A stretch of 64,000 nucleotides of DNA from Rhodoferax sp. WC2427 (GCF_040822085.1 NZ_CP162006.1:3286001-3350000), one strand, 5' to 3'. Shown: positions 27,086 through 35,783, counted from the first letter of the stretch. A program made the numbers and translations. The notes: generated from the letters alone by a model not told the origin.

Positions 27086-30000
27086 GCCGTGACTACCTGG
27101 ACTGCGATGGAATTGCCATCAGGGGTGACGCGCTGCAACACCTTCGAGATGCTGGTGTTGCTGACCGCGGTGGAGCGGGTTTCAGCGCTGATATTCATGA
27201 GCAATTGCTCAACACGCAGCAGCACGGCCTGGCTGTCGCCGCTGGCAGCCGGGCCATTCAGGCGCTGCATCAGCTCGCGGTTGTCGGCCGCGGGGATGAT
27301 GCGCTCGCCCGTGTGGATCTGTGCCAGCATGTCGGTGGGCACGACGTTGGTGCCCACCGCGAAGCTGGGCACCGTGAGGCCATACTTAGCCACCAGGCTG
27401 GCATTGGTGGCCTGCAGGCTGGCCAGCATCTGCGCCTGGATGGTTTTGAGGTCCAGCGCGGTGCTGACGTTAGACGCAGCCAGATCGAGCACGGTCTTGC
27501 TGAGACCCGGTAGGGCTGCAGCGGCGGTTTGGTCGCCTGCATTGGCCTGGGCTGTGGCAATCGCAAATTGCGACTGGGCCGCGGCATAACCCACCGTGCC
27601 TGTGCCTGCCAGGACCCCGTTGATACGGTTTACCTCTGCGACGATGCTGTCGCTGGCTGACTGGAAAGCCTTCTTGATCTCAGCGGCCGCCTTGGCGGCA
27701 GCATCGGCCTGCGCCTGCAGTGCATCGGCCTGTACTTTGGCCGCAGCCTCTACGGCAGCGGCAGCGGCATCTGCCGTGGGCGTGATGGCCGCGAAAGCCC
27801 CGCTTAGGTTCAGCAGTGTCAGGTAAGTAGCCTGGCCCGATGCCGTGGCCAGGTCTTGCGAGTCCACCAGGTCACGGAAGCCGTCGCGGGTGGTGGGTAG
27901 GGCTAGGCCCAAGGTGGCAAACGAAGCCTCCAAGTCCTTTACCGTCTTGGCATTGCGCTCGGCGTCGCTGTAAAAATTTTGGTAGTAGCTGTCGAACTTG
28001 CTGCTGAATGCATCCAGGCCGCCAAACAACGTGAGCAGCGCTTGGCTGGCGCTGGTGCTGCTGTCGAGGACTTTGCTGAGATTGTTGTCGAGCCCAGCAT
28101 AGGCCTGGCTGAGGACCTTCACCTGCAAGGCTTCATTGATGCGCTGCTGCAGCAGCTTGCTGTCTGAACCAATATCCACGCCGGCCAGGTAGTCCTTGAT
28201 TTGCTGAGCGATGTTGGACTTTTCCAATCCAGCGTAAACGGCACGGATGGATTCGTCGGCAAGGGCGGCTTGCAGGGCTTCGTTGCCACGGTCTACGTTT
28301 TCAATACCGCCCAGGCGATCGCCACGGTTGTAGGCTTCTACCCCGTTGACGGTGCTAGCCACCTGCAGTTGGGTTCGCGCAGTGCCCTGGGGATCCATGG
28401 CAAATGCCACTCCAGACAGGAGCTGGCTGGTGGTATCACCCAATTGTGCAGCGGTAACTTTAAATCCGGCCTCGATGCTGCTGGTCACGGCCTTGGCGGC
28501 ATCCGAGGTGGAGGCATCTGCCAGGCTGGTGACCCCGGTACCAGCATAAGAGCCTTGTTTGGGCCCGCCGCCCTTACCGCCAAAGATGGAATAGGCGGCA
28601 ATTGCCGCAAGGGCTACCCAGCCATAAACGGGAATAGCGCTCAGTGCCCCGGTAACGCCTCCGGCGACCGTTCCGGTTGCTGCGGTGCCAGACGCTACCC
28701 CTGCAGCTGCAGCAGCCTCCGCGGCAGATGCACCGGCGGCGGCAGCAGCTGCAGATGCTTCCGTACCCGCTGCGATCACGGCAGCAGAACCGGACGATGC
28801 ACCCAGACCCAGAGCCGTAGAGGCATAGCTCAAAGCCCCACCGACCATCCCGGTCCCGTTCGTGATGCCGGTATAGGCCGAATACAAACTGGAGGCGTTG
28901 CTGGCGGTGTTGAGCAGTCCACCCGCGCCGCCCGAGCCACTTATGCCCAGTGCCGAGGTCACGCCTTGCGCAACCGGGTTGACCACGGCACTGATGATTG
29001 GGCGCAGCACCAGAGTCTTGAACATATTGACCAGGGTGTCACGCAGGTTTTGGGCGAAGCCTTTGCCAGCCTCAAAACCGCGCAGCAGTGCATCGGTCAG
29101 CGACTGGTTGATGCTGTCGGCAGTTTTGTTCCACTCGTCGGCAACCACCTTGGCCACCGCGACCTGCTTGTCTTGTAGCGCCGTAGCATTCACGGTGTCG
29201 CGCAGCGCTTGTTTGTCGGCTTCGGTGGCACCGGAGCGGTCAATGGCGGCGATCTGCTTGGCGACTTCAAGATCCACCTTGCGGATGGCCAGGGTCTTCT
29301 GCCGTTCCAGCGTCGTCATGCCTGCCAGCTTGGCTTCATCGGCATAGGCGACAGCTTCTTCACCCACGGTGCGGGCATATTCCTGCGCCTGCTGGTTCAA
29401 CGCTTTGAAGTCGGCCACCTGGGCCTGGGTAACCAGGCGCGCCTGCTCGGCGGCTTTGAGGCGCAGCGCCGACACATAGGCAGGATCGTAGGAGCCCTCG
29501 CTGCCGCCTTCGACTTCGGCCAGTTTGGCATTGATCAGGGCCAGACGGTACTGCTCAATGGCCACCTTGCCCGCACCCCACATGGCATTGGAGGCAGCGA
29601 GTTCATCGGCCTGGGTGCCGAGGGTTTGGGCTGATTTTTGGGTCTGGTCGATCAGGGCAAGATAGGCCTCTTTGGACTTCTTCAGGCCGTCGATGCGCAG
29701 CAGCTCACCTTCTACCTGTTTATCCACAGCAGCCTGGCTTTCGGCTGCGGCCAGCGAGCGCATTTTGTCGGCACGTGCCAGGCCGCTGATGCTGGTGGTC
29801 AGGTCTTGCTTGATTTTGATGACCAGCTTCTCGCCGTCGGTCAGCTTCAAGGCTTCAGCACCCTGGGTGCGCAGCAGGTTGAGGTAGCGCTGTTGCTCAA
29901 GGGTGCGGGCCTTGATGCCAGCTAGTTCGGATTCACCGCCGGAGGCTGGGCTGGTGTACTTCTTCTCGATATTGGCAATTTGGGTGCGCAGGTCTTTTTC

Positions 30001-31512
30001 AGTGATCAGACCCGCGGCGATGAGCGCCTGGCCTTCGGTCGTCGCCTTGGCGATCTCTTTTTGGCGTTTGGAGGCATTGGATTCGAACTGGTCGATTTGC
30101 TTATCCCACGCAAATTTCTGCTCTGCCAGTTTGACGCGCTGTGCGTCCGATTCGGCCGTCGATTTTTGTACGACGTTCAGCCGCTCGATCAATGCAATTT
30201 GCGCGATGAGTGACTGGCGTTCTTTTTCGTAGTCCGCTTTTGCCACTGGCAGGCCAGGTGCGCCTGCGGAATTCAGCCGTTCCAGCGAGGCCTTGAGGCT
30301 TGCCAGTTGGTCAGAGCCGGTTTGCGGGCGGCCAACCCCCAACATGGCATCCCAGGCCTTGGCGGCAAAGGAGCCCACACCCTTCCAGGCAATTTCAAGC
30401 CCACCCAAGTTTTCCGTGATTTGCTTGGACCGGCTGCCAATGGCATCGGCGTAAGCATTCTGGGCTACCCGGGCGGCCTCGGTGGTGCGCCCCTGCTCTT
30501 CCAGGGATTTGATCTGCTCGTAGGTGGTCAGCGTCAGGTAATGCAGCGATTCATTGAGCTTGAGGGTGGCTTGCAGCGGGGCTTTCCCCAGATCTGTGAA
30601 GGCCTGGGCAGTCTTGTCCAGGGATTGGCCAATGGCGCGCTCCGCGTCAATGGCCACAGCGGCAAACTTTTGCAAGTCGGCGCGGCCAACAGCGCCCGAT
30701 TGCACCAACGATGCGAGCGCCTCGGCCGATTTGCCTTGGGTGTAGTTGCCCTCGGCCAGCGCCCTGGACATGTCTTGCAACTGGCTTGTGGTGGTGCCTG
30801 CAACATTGCCCGACAGAATCAAGGCCTTGGTGTAGTTCTCTGCCTCCTTTGAGCCGTTGTAGTACGCCAGAGCCACCAGGCCGACGGCAGCGGCGGCTAA
30901 GGCGTACGGGTTGACCAGATCCAGGACGTAGCCGCCCAGGGCCTTGGCGGCGTTGCCTGCACCACCGAACATGTCTTTGAGCTGGCCACCCTGCTGCAGC
31001 AGGACGGTGAGGGGCTTTTGGCCGCCCTGCAAGCCGACGATGATGTCGGTGAACTGGGCGGGTATGCCACGCAGGGCGGCGGCTGTTTGCGCAGCAGAGA
31101 TGCCCATGGTGCCGAGGGCTGCGCTACCGCCCGCGATAGCCTGCGCGGCTTGGAGCTGCTTGGCCTTGAGCGCATCGAGCTGGTCCAGGTAGGGCTTGAT
31201 AATGTCGAGCTTAACCCCACGCTGGCGGGCCAGTTCTTCCTGGTAAGCACGCTCGCCCTTGCCAGCGGCCTCGGTCACCGCGATCTTGCGCTGCAGGCTG
31301 TTGACCTGGCTGCGGGTGGCCGCATCTACTTTGGCGGCAGCTGCAGCGGCACCGTCACCGGATTTTGCCAAGGCATCGCTGGAAGCCTTGCCCGCCTCGG
31401 TAACGGCAGCACGGAAACCGCTGATGGACTTTTTGGCGGTGCCGATGCCCGCCTCGACACCCGTGGCATCGGCACTGATGTCGATGACAGCAGAGAGGTC
31501 TTTTTCAGCCAT
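27082..31512 (-). CDS. Tail tape measure protein
   Basis: 1,476 residues, the longest gene of the phage and therefore a guide to tail length (roughly 0.2 micrometre, using about 1.5 angstrom per residue). N-terminus with heptad-rich helical sequence (GIGTAKKSISGFRAAVTEAGK), a hydrophobic stretch near 200-215 (YALAAAAVGLVALAYYN), extensive coiled coil, and an alanine/glycine-rich hydrophobic zone around 860-990 that may contact the inner membrane. The C-terminal SFAVGTNVVPTDMLAQIHTGERIIPA motif is typical of lambda gpH-like tape measures. Confidence 0.93.
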   Translation of the reverse strand: MAEKDLSAVIDISADATGVEAGIGTAKKSISGFRAAVTEAGKASSDALAKSGDGAAAAAAKVDAATRSQVNSLQRKIAVTEAAGKGERAYQEELARQRGVKLDIIKPYLDQLDALKAKQLQAAQAIAGGSAALGTMGISAAQTAAALRGIPAQFTDIIVGLQGGQKPLTVLLQQGGQLKDMFGGAGNAAKALGGYVLDLVNPYALAAAAVGLVALAYYNGSKEAENYTKALILSGNVAGTTTSQLQDMSRALAEGNYTQGKSAEALASLVQSGAVGRADLQKFAAVAIDAERAIGQSLDKTAQAFTDLGKAPLQATLKLNESLHYLTLTTYEQIKSLEEQGRTTEAARVAQNAYADAIGSRSKQITENLGGLEIAWKGVGSFAAKAWDAMLGVGRPQTGSDQLASLKASLERLNSAGAPGLPVAKADYEKERQSLIAQIALIERLNVVQKSTAESDAQRVKLAEQKFAWDKQIDQFESNASKRQKEIAKATTEGQALIAAGLITEKDLRTQIANIEKKYTSPASGGESELAGIKARTLEQQRYLNLLRTQGAEALKLTDGEKLVIKIKQDLTTSISGLARADKMRSLAAAESQAAVDKQVEGELLRIDGLKKSKEAYLALIDQTQKSAQTLGTQADELAASNAMWGAGKVAIEQYRLALINAKLAEVEGGSEGSYDPAYVSALRLKAAEQARLVTQAQVADFKALNQQAQEYARTVGEEAVAYADEAKLAGMTTLERQKTLAIRKVDLEVAKQIAAIDRSGATEADKQALRDTVNATALQDKQVAVAKVVADEWNKTADSINQSLTDALLRGFEAGKGFAQNLRDTLVNMFKTLVLRPIISAVVNPVAQGVTSALGISGSGGAGGLLNTASNASSLYSAYTGITNGTGMVGGALSYASTALGLGASSGSAAVIAAGTEASAAAAAAGASAAEAAAAAGVASGTAATGTVAGGVTGALSAIPVYGWVALAAIAAYSIFGGKGGGPKQGSYAGTGVTSLADASTSDAAKAVTSSIEAGFKVTAAQLGDTTSQLLSGVAFAMDPQGTARTQLQVASTVNGVEAYNRGDRLGGIENVDRGNEALQAALADESIRAVYAGLEKSNIAQQIKDYLAGVDIGSDSKLLQQRINEALQVKVLSQAYAGLDNNLSKVLDSSTSASQALLTLFGGLDAFSSKFDSYYQNFYSDAERNAKTVKDLEASFATLGLALPTTRDGFRDLVDSQDLATASGQATYLTLLNLSGAFAAITPTADAAAAAVEAAAKVQADALQAQADAAAKAAAEIKKAFQSASDSIVAEVNRINGVLAGTGTVGYAAAQSQFAIATAQANAGDQTAAAALPGLSKTVLDLAASNVSTALDLKTIQAQMLASLQATNASLVAKYGLTVPSFAVGTNVVPTDMLAQIHTGERIIPAADNRELMQRLNGPAASGDSQAVLLRVEQLLMNISAETRSTAVSNTSISKVLQRVTPDGNSIAVQVVTA

Positions 31513-31516
31513 GGTT

Positions 31517-32214
31517 TCAGTCTTTGTGGTTCATTGCAGCCAGGGCTGCGTTTTCAAGGATGCGCATTTCGCTGAAGAGCAGGGCCCACTCGTTGGGCGG
31601 TAGACCCATGCGGTCCATCAGCGGATACATGGCGGGGTAGTCGAGGCCGCAGGCACCATTCACGCCGGTGCGCCACTGCGTGCCGAGCACCAGCAGCAGT
31701 TCCACCGCCCGGGCGTTTTCAGGCCAGTACAGGACGATGTCGGCATCCAGGTCGGCCTGGGTGAGCCCTGCGGCATGGATCTCTTCCGCGCTGGCCTGTT
31801 TTTGGTAGAGGGCTGTGGCGACCTCTTCTAGTTTTTTACGCGGCCTTCGCTGATGGCCATGCGGTAGGCCGCCGGGATGGCGGAACCGGCAGCGGGGAAT
31901 TCATTCACCAGCGCCTTGACGTTGGCTTCGGTGAAGTCTTCTTCCAGGTCCCAGCCATTGGCGCAGCCCATGATGTAGCGGACCTCATCGGCCTGGGTCT
32001 TGCGGTCTTGCTCGACTACATCGAAGCCAGGCTCGGTGGAGGGGGTCGGTGGGGACTTGATGCCGGGGTAGATTTCGTCGATGAACTGCGCGAATTCAGC
32101 GCGGTCGCGGTATTTGAAGTCCATCACCACGTCGCCCGTGCCGCCTTTGAGCAGCGGGAATGACACTTTTTGGGTGAAGGATTTGGGAGCCGAGCCAAGT
32201 TTGATTTTTGCCAT
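31517..32214 (-). CDS. Tail assembly chaperone G-T-like fusion made by -1 frameshift
   Basis: The extended product: after the slip at 31831-31837 the new frame begins with LEEVATALYQKQASAEE and continues without a stop through a DUF1799-like end (TQWRTGVNGACGLDYPAMYPLMDRMGLPPNEW) to 31517. No good start of its own exists for this second part, only an internal GTG at 31705. Total about 231 residues. As in lambda gpGT, the rare fusion is expected to recruit tube subunits to the tape measure during tail assembly. Confidence 0.75.
31828..32214 (-). CDS. Tail assembly chaperone (G-like)
   Basis: 128 residues from ATG 32214 (MAKIKLGSAPKSFTQKVSF). Contains DFKYRDRAEFAQFIDEIY and an acidic helical C-terminal half (GWDLEEDFTEANVKALVNEFP). 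Its place between tail tube and tape measure genes defines it as the tail chaperone. It ends at TAG 31828-31830, immediately after a slippery heptamer A AAA AAC in the right frame. Confidence 0.82.
   Translation of the reverse strand: MAKIKLGSAPKSFTQKVSFPLLKGGTGDVVMDFKYRDRAEFAQFIDEIYPGIKSPPTPSTEPGFDVVEQDRKTQADEVRYIMGCANGWDLEEDFTEANVKALVNEFPAAGSAIPAAYRMAISEGRVKN
31831..31837 (-). promoter_or_regulatory. -1 ribosomal frameshift slippery heptamer
   Basis: The minus strand reads GTA AAA AAC TAG in the chaperone frame, so the heptamer A AAA AAC sits directly before the stop. Slipping by -1 opens the second chaperone frame. This heptamer is a classical efficient bacterial -1 site. Confidence 0.8.
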
Positions 32215-32270
32215 GATGTTGTGGTGTGGTGGAGAAGAAAAAGGCCCGACTGGGAATGACCCGCGGGCAT

Positions 32271-32294
32271 GAAAAAGGCCCCAATAAAGGGGCC
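32271..32294 (-). terminator. Hairpin between tail tube and tail chaperone genes
   Basis: GGCCCC (32277-32282) and GGGGCC (32289-32294) form a stem; on the minus strand it is followed by TTTTT. It would lower expression of the genes after the abundant tail tube. Confidence 0.65.
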
Positions 32295-32311
32295 CTGGGC
32301 AACGGATGAAT

Positions 32312-32956
32312 TTAAGTTGCGTAGCGCACCGGACGGCCCTGCAGGGCGATACCGGCTTTGACCGACATGAGGTTGCCCTTGCTGAGCGACGGGGTTTCGT
32401 CAAAGGCAAAAATGCCCGAGTACAGGATGAAACCGCCTTGGGGCAAGGTGGCGCGCATGGCCGTGTTGGAGCGGCTGAGCGCGGTGGCTTTGAGGGCCTG
32501 GTAACCGGCGAGGGTGGGATCGTCGGCAATTTCCAGCGCAATGGACTGCGCGCTGGTGGTGGTGGGGATCTGGCTGTCAAAGTCCTGCTCCAGGAAGGAG
32601 TAGGTTTGGTACTGCGGATCACCGCCGGAGCTGGTGCAGCTAAGCACCTGCGTGACCTGCGTCCAGGTGTTGATGCGACGCACGGTGCCGACACCCGAGC
32701 CCGCCGGGAACTGGGTGGTGCTGGACGTGTCGAAACCCTCCAGCACCAGGTTGGCACCGGTGGGCGACTTGACGCGGAAGATACGGTTGTTGGCACGTGA
32801 CCAGCCGCTGACGAATTCGACATAGTCGCCCGCCGTGTAGGTATTGGTTACGGTTAAAACCGCTTCGGACGCATTGGATGCGGCGGTGACGGAGAGCGCT
32901 GCAGCGTATGCCGTGGCGATTGCCAGCACGATGCCGTTGGGGAGTGAAACACTCAT
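32312..32956 (-). CDS. Major tail tube protein
   Basis: 214 residues (MSVSLPNGIVLAIATAYAA...). Beta-rich with alternating sequence such as VLTVTNTYTAGDYVEFVSGWSRANNR and TYSFLEQDFDSQIP, consistent with lambda gpV-like tail tube proteins. It lies just upstream of the frameshifted chaperone pair, the invariant place for this gene in siphophages, and is bounded by hairpins on both sides, as expected for a highly expressed subunit. Confidence 0.85.
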   Translation of the reverse strand: MSVSLPNGIVLAIATAYAAALSVTAASNASEAVLTVTNTYTAGDYVEFVSGWSRANNRIFRVKSPTGANLVLEGFDTSSTTQFPAGSGVGTVRRINTWTQVTQVLSCTSSGGDPQYQTYSFLEQDFDSQIPTTTSAQSIALEIADDPTLAGYQALKATALSRSNTAMRATLPQGGFILYSGIFAFDETPSLSKGNLMSVKAGIALQGRPVRYAT

Positions 32957-32996
32957 TTCGAGGCCTTTCTTTGGGATGCACCCGGCAAGCGGGCAT

Positions 32997-33030
32997 AAAA
33001 AAACCCGCCTTGAACTGCTCCAAAGCGGGC
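32997..33030 (-). terminator. Terminator upstream of tail tube gene
   Basis: CCCGC (33004-33008) and GCGGG (33025-33029) pair; on the minus strand the stem is followed by seven T. It lies between the tail terminator gene and the tail tube gene. Confidence 0.6.
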
Positions 33031-33080
33031 TGCTGTTGCCATTGCGGGCAATAAAAATGCCGCTGCGGGTGAGTGCAGCG

Positions 33081-33200
33081 GCTGGGGGAAACTGGGTAGC
33101 CTTGCGGCCTATGTCACGCGGCTGGGGGAAACTGGGTAGCCTTGCGGCCTATGTCACGCGGCTGGGGGAAACTGGGTAGCCTTGCGGCCTATGTCACGCG
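33081..33200. repeat. Perfect tandem repeat, 3 x 40 bp
   Basis: Three identical 40-bp units at 33081-33120, 33121-33160 and 33161-33200, each starting GCTGGGGGAAACTGGGTAGC. The rightmost copy contains the last codons and stop of the DUF3168-like gene. The lack of any mismatch between units points to recent expansion, or an assembly artefact. Confidence 0.95.
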
Positions 33201-33550
33201 GGGGACCAGATGGTGAAATCCTGCCTGGTGCCGTACAGCCTTAGATCTGGTTCGTGGACGGCAACCCAGGCGGCCAAGGGCTCACCCTGGAAGTCGGTAC
33301 AGAGCTTGATGGCATCTTCCACCTGACCCGCCAGCGCACTGGCCGCCAGGCGGGTATCGGCCCATACATTGATTTGCACGCGGGCGTTGCGTTTACCGAC
33401 CACAGCCCGCTCCAGGAAGTTGACGGCCACGCCGCCCACCTGCTGGTAGGTGATGTAAGGGCGCGGCGGCAACGGGTCGCCCGCTATGTCAGGATAGACG
33501 CGCGAGCACAGCATGCCGAGCAGCGTGGCCAGGGTAGTTTCAAGTGCCAT
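33194..33550 (-). CDS. Tail terminator/completion protein (DUF3168-like)
   Basis: 118 residues (MALETTLATLLGMLCSRVYPD). The opening, the PLPPRPYITYQQVGG motif and NARVQINVWADTRLAASALAGQVEDAI are typical of DUF3168 proteins that cap the tail (gpU-like). It overlaps the preceding gene by 11 nt. The stop codon lies in the 40-bp tandem repeat. Confidence 0.85.
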   Translation of the reverse strand: MALETTLATLLGMLCSRVYPDIAGDPLPPRPYITYQQVGGVAVNFLERAVVGKRNARVQINVWADTRLAASALAGQVEDAIKLCTDFQGEPLAAWVAVHEPDLRLYGTRQDFTIWSPA

Positions 33551-33980
33551 GGATTACCTTTTGCGCCAGCTCGACCAGCTTCATGTGCGATGCGTCGAGG
33601 GCAGCTTGCTTTTGGGTGTCATAGGCCGGGCGGATGTATGGCTGGGCGGGCGTTTTGGCGGTGCCGTGCTCTACAAAGCCGCCGTAGTAGGCTTTTTTGC
33701 GGTTAAAGCTGATTTGGTAGTAGGCCTTGCCTTCGACGCTGCGGTCTTTGCTGTAGACCTGGTAGATCGCATCGCGCAGGTTGCCGGGGGCAAAGGCTTT
33801 AGGCTTGCCTTTGTAGCCGTGCACCTTGGTGCCCACGGGGGCGCGCAGGCGGACCTCTTCGTAAAACACCTGTGCACCGGCCTGGGCGACGGGGCGCACA
33901 GTGGCCTGGAGGCCACCACCAAGGGCATCGAGCTGGGCCAGCAGGTCAGCATCGTCAAAGGACATGGAAATATCAGCCAT
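33540..33980 (-). CDS. HK97 gp10-like tail-head joining protein
   Basis: 146 residues from ATG 33980 (MADISMSFDDADLLAQLDALG). Features: LRAPVGTKVHGYKGKPKAFAPGNLRDAI, FVEHGTAKTPAQPYIRPAYD, and C-terminal helices, all classic for the HK97 gp10 family. The start overlaps the stop of the head-closure gene by one base. Confidence 0.88.
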   Translation of the reverse strand: MADISMSFDDADLLAQLDALGGGLQATVRPVAQAGAQVFYEEVRLRAPVGTKVHGYKGKPKAFAPGNLRDAIYQVYSKDRSVEGKAYYQISFNRKKAYYGGFVEHGTAKTPAQPYIRPAYDTQKQAALDASHMKLVELAQKVIHGT

Positions 33981-34312
33981 CAGACCCCCACGCTCGCGGG
34001 CAGTAGCTCGCACACCAGGTCAATATGCTGTTTGCCTTGCTCGTCGGGTAGCACGGCTTTGATCTCATAGATGTTGGCGCGGTGCTGGACGCGCATGGCA
34101 GCAGTGATGTCCAGCCGGTACCGGATGCGAATGCTGGCCTGGACGACAGACGTTTCGGCATCAGCGCGGATGGCGGCAGCGCCGGACAGGTGCTTGATGT
34201 TGGCCCAGGGTTTGGCGAACTGCACCCAGGCGCTGCTGGGCTGGCCTGCGGCATCCTGGCCGGGTTGCTGGTGCAGGATAGTCACCAGACGGTTGAGTTT
34301 GCCGATTTCCAT
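33980..34312 (-). CDS. Head closure protein (HK97 gp7 / SPP1 gp16-like)
   Basis: 110 residues: MEIGKLNRLVTILHQQPGQD at the N-terminus, WANIKHLSGAA and RYRLDITAAMRVQHRANIYEIKAV follow the head-tail adaptor family pattern exactly. It plugs the connector so the tail can dock. It lies one base after the stop of the connector gene. Confidence 0.88.
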   Translation of the reverse strand: MEIGKLNRLVTILHQQPGQDAAGQPSSAWVQFAKPWANIKHLSGAAAIRADAETSVVQASIRIRYRLDITAAMRVQHRANIYEIKAVLPDEQGKQHIDLVCELLPASVGV

Positions 34313-34313
34313 T

Positions 34314-34889
34314 TCAGAACCCCCAGACTTTTTCGGTGTTGAGCAGGTCCACAGCGCCGAGGGGTATCTCCTCCAGCTTGAGCGTGGACACGGCCTGGTT
34401 GTTCTCGTGCAGGTGGGTGAGGATCAACAGCAGCGCGGAGCGGATGGCATCAGGCAGGGTCGCGGCGGTGTAGCCGCACTCGTATTGCACCTTGACCGCA
34501 TCCCACTGGGCGCGGGTGATAGGCCAAATGGTGCCGTAGCCGGGGATGGCCTGGTGCTGCCGACCGTAGTCGTTCAGCGCGTAGCTGTTGAGTCCACACG
34601 TCTGCACTACACCGGCCGCATCGACGTACTTGATGGACGCGAGCGATGTGACTGGGGAAAAGGGTAAGGGCAGTTCCCATGCGGGGAAGCACGATAGCGC
34701 CAGCTCCAACGTCTGCTTACCAATGGCCTGCTGGGTGTGGTGCTGGGCGAAGTCGCACGCGGCACCGCAGCGGGCCAGGATGAGGGCATCCAGCTCGTTG
34801 ACCTGGTCAGGGTCGTCGAGCTTGAGGTGGGTGCGCATCTCCAGCAGCGTGAGGGGAAGTTCGCGCTTGACGAGGGTTTTGGTGGGCAT
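34314..34889 (-). CDS. Head-tail connector protein (gp6-like)
   Basis: 191 residues. The N-terminal helix MRTHLKLDDPDQVNELDALILARCGAACDF and the beta region (PLPFSPVTSLASIKYVDAAGVVQ ... YGTIWPITRAQWDAVKVQYECGY) are typical of gp6-like connector adaptors with DUF3199-like fold. It is the first of the connector set, separated from the capsid gene by the fibre, esterase and cargo genes. Confidence 0.87.
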   Translation of the reverse strand: MPTKTLVKRELPLTLLEMRTHLKLDDPDQVNELDALILARCGAACDFAQHHTQQAIGKQTLELALSCFPAWELPLPFSPVTSLASIKYVDAAGVVQTCGLNSYALNDYGRQHQAIPGYGTIWPITRAQWDAVKVQYECGYTAATLPDAIRSALLLILTHLHENNQAVSTLKLEEIPLGAVDLLNTEKVWGF

Positions 34890-34904
34890 ATTTTGGATAC
34901 AAAA

Positions 34905-34932
34905 AAGCCGCCGGTGTTGCCACGGGCGGCTT
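34905..34932. terminator. Hairpin terminator upstream of connector gene
   Basis: AAGCCGCC (34905-34912) and GGCGGCTT (34925-34932) pair; six A precede it on the plus strand, giving a T run on the minus strand. Confidence 0.65.
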
Positions 34933-34982
34933 GGGTGCTGGTACTTACCGGCAGGGGATGGGCAACATGCGGTTAGTCCATG

Positions 34983-35002
34983 AAAAAACCCGCCGAAGCG
35001 GG
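34983..35002 (-). terminator. Terminator of the PEP-CTERM gene
   Basis: CCCGC (34989-34993), CGAA loop, GCGGG (34998-35002), with a T6 run on the minus strand. It lies 21 bp after the stop at 35024. Confidence 0.75.
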
Positions 35003-35023
35003 TCAGTGGTACGAAGCTGCGGG

Positions 35024-35533
35024 TCAGCCCAATTTTCGTTTGCGCGTCGCTGCAAGTACAGCAAGTCCCAGACCCAGAAGGGCCAACGACCCTGGCTCAG
35101 GCACCGCGTTCGCGCCCGAGCTGATCGCAAAAACAAGCTTCCCGGCATTGGATGCATTTCCGTTGTTCCAATGAATTGTGATGCTGTCGCTGGTGAAACT
35201 AAAGTCGCTCAGCATATCCCCGCTAAAGCCCGTGTTGGAAAGCAGGGACAAGCCGGTGATCGGCACATCAAAGCCAGAAAAAGTAAAGTCGCCGAAGCCC
35301 CCCCAACCGACGCCCCAAAGAGCCGTAAAAGTCAGCGTGTCCGCGCCGAAGTCAACATTGCTGGCCAGTTGGCCCGGTTTCCATTGAAATTCGACGCCGC
35401 TTCCAACTGTCGCGCTAGCTGGCGATAGTCCGGGCCCACTCGCACTAACATTGCTGCCAACCAATGAAGCGTTGGCAGAGCCGACTGTCAACGCTGCGAT
35501 CAGCACGAGAGATGAGAAAAGAGGAAACTTCAT
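35024..35533 (-). CDS. PEP-CTERM-type exported protein, cargo gene in the head region
   Basis: 169 residues. Signal peptide (MKFPLFSSLVLIAALTVGSANA), a threonine/glycine-rich beta-type middle, and a C-terminal tripartite sorting tag: VPEPGSLALLG, a hydrophobic stretch (LALLGLGLAVLAA), and a basic end RKRKLG. That tag is cut by exosortase, an enzyme of host exopolysaccharide systems. It has its own terminator and follows no phage function, so it is probably a lysogenic-conversion gene expressed apart from the late operon. Confidence 0.85.
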   Translation of the reverse strand: MKFPLFSSLVLIAALTVGSANASLVGSNVSASGPGLSPASATVGSGVEFQWKPGQLASNVDFGADTLTFTALWGVGWGGFGDFTFSGFDVPITGLSLLSNTGFSGDMLSDFSFTSDSITIHWNNGNASNAGKLVFAISSGANAVPEPGSLALLGLGLAVLAATRKRKLG

Positions 35534-35608
35534 ATGCCCTTTGTGGTTATGTTTCTTTCAAGCAAGATCCGATCCAGCAAATCAATTCAATGACTTAGCG
35601 AGTGTTTC

Positions 35609-35783
35609 TTAGGGACATGTAAAGTATTTCGTCATATTCCTGATGCCGCAAGTCTCGGTCAACCAGCGTTTTTGTCCGTAGTCACTTTTCACTTTCATCC
35701 ACTTCTCGCTGCGGTCGATCTCAACCAGCGGCGGGTAGAGCACGGCATAACAAGGGCTGTGCGGTCACCTTCTTTTTAGACAT
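35609..35783 (-). pseudogene. Possible frameshifted small gene
   Basis: An ATG at 35783 with GGAG upstream opens MSKKKVTAQPL but stops early. In the +1 frame the sequence continues YPPLVEIDRSEKWMKVKSDYG ... RNMTKYFTCP to a stop at 35609. The two parts could be one small gene with a single frameshift, or a 44-residue ORF from GTG 35743. Nothing else is evident in the gap 35534-35837. Confidence 0.3.

Noticed and set aside
32215..32823. Upstream extension of the tail chaperone frame
   Set aside because: The extension is an off-frame reading of the tail tube gene and crosses a terminator; the ATG at 32214 fits.
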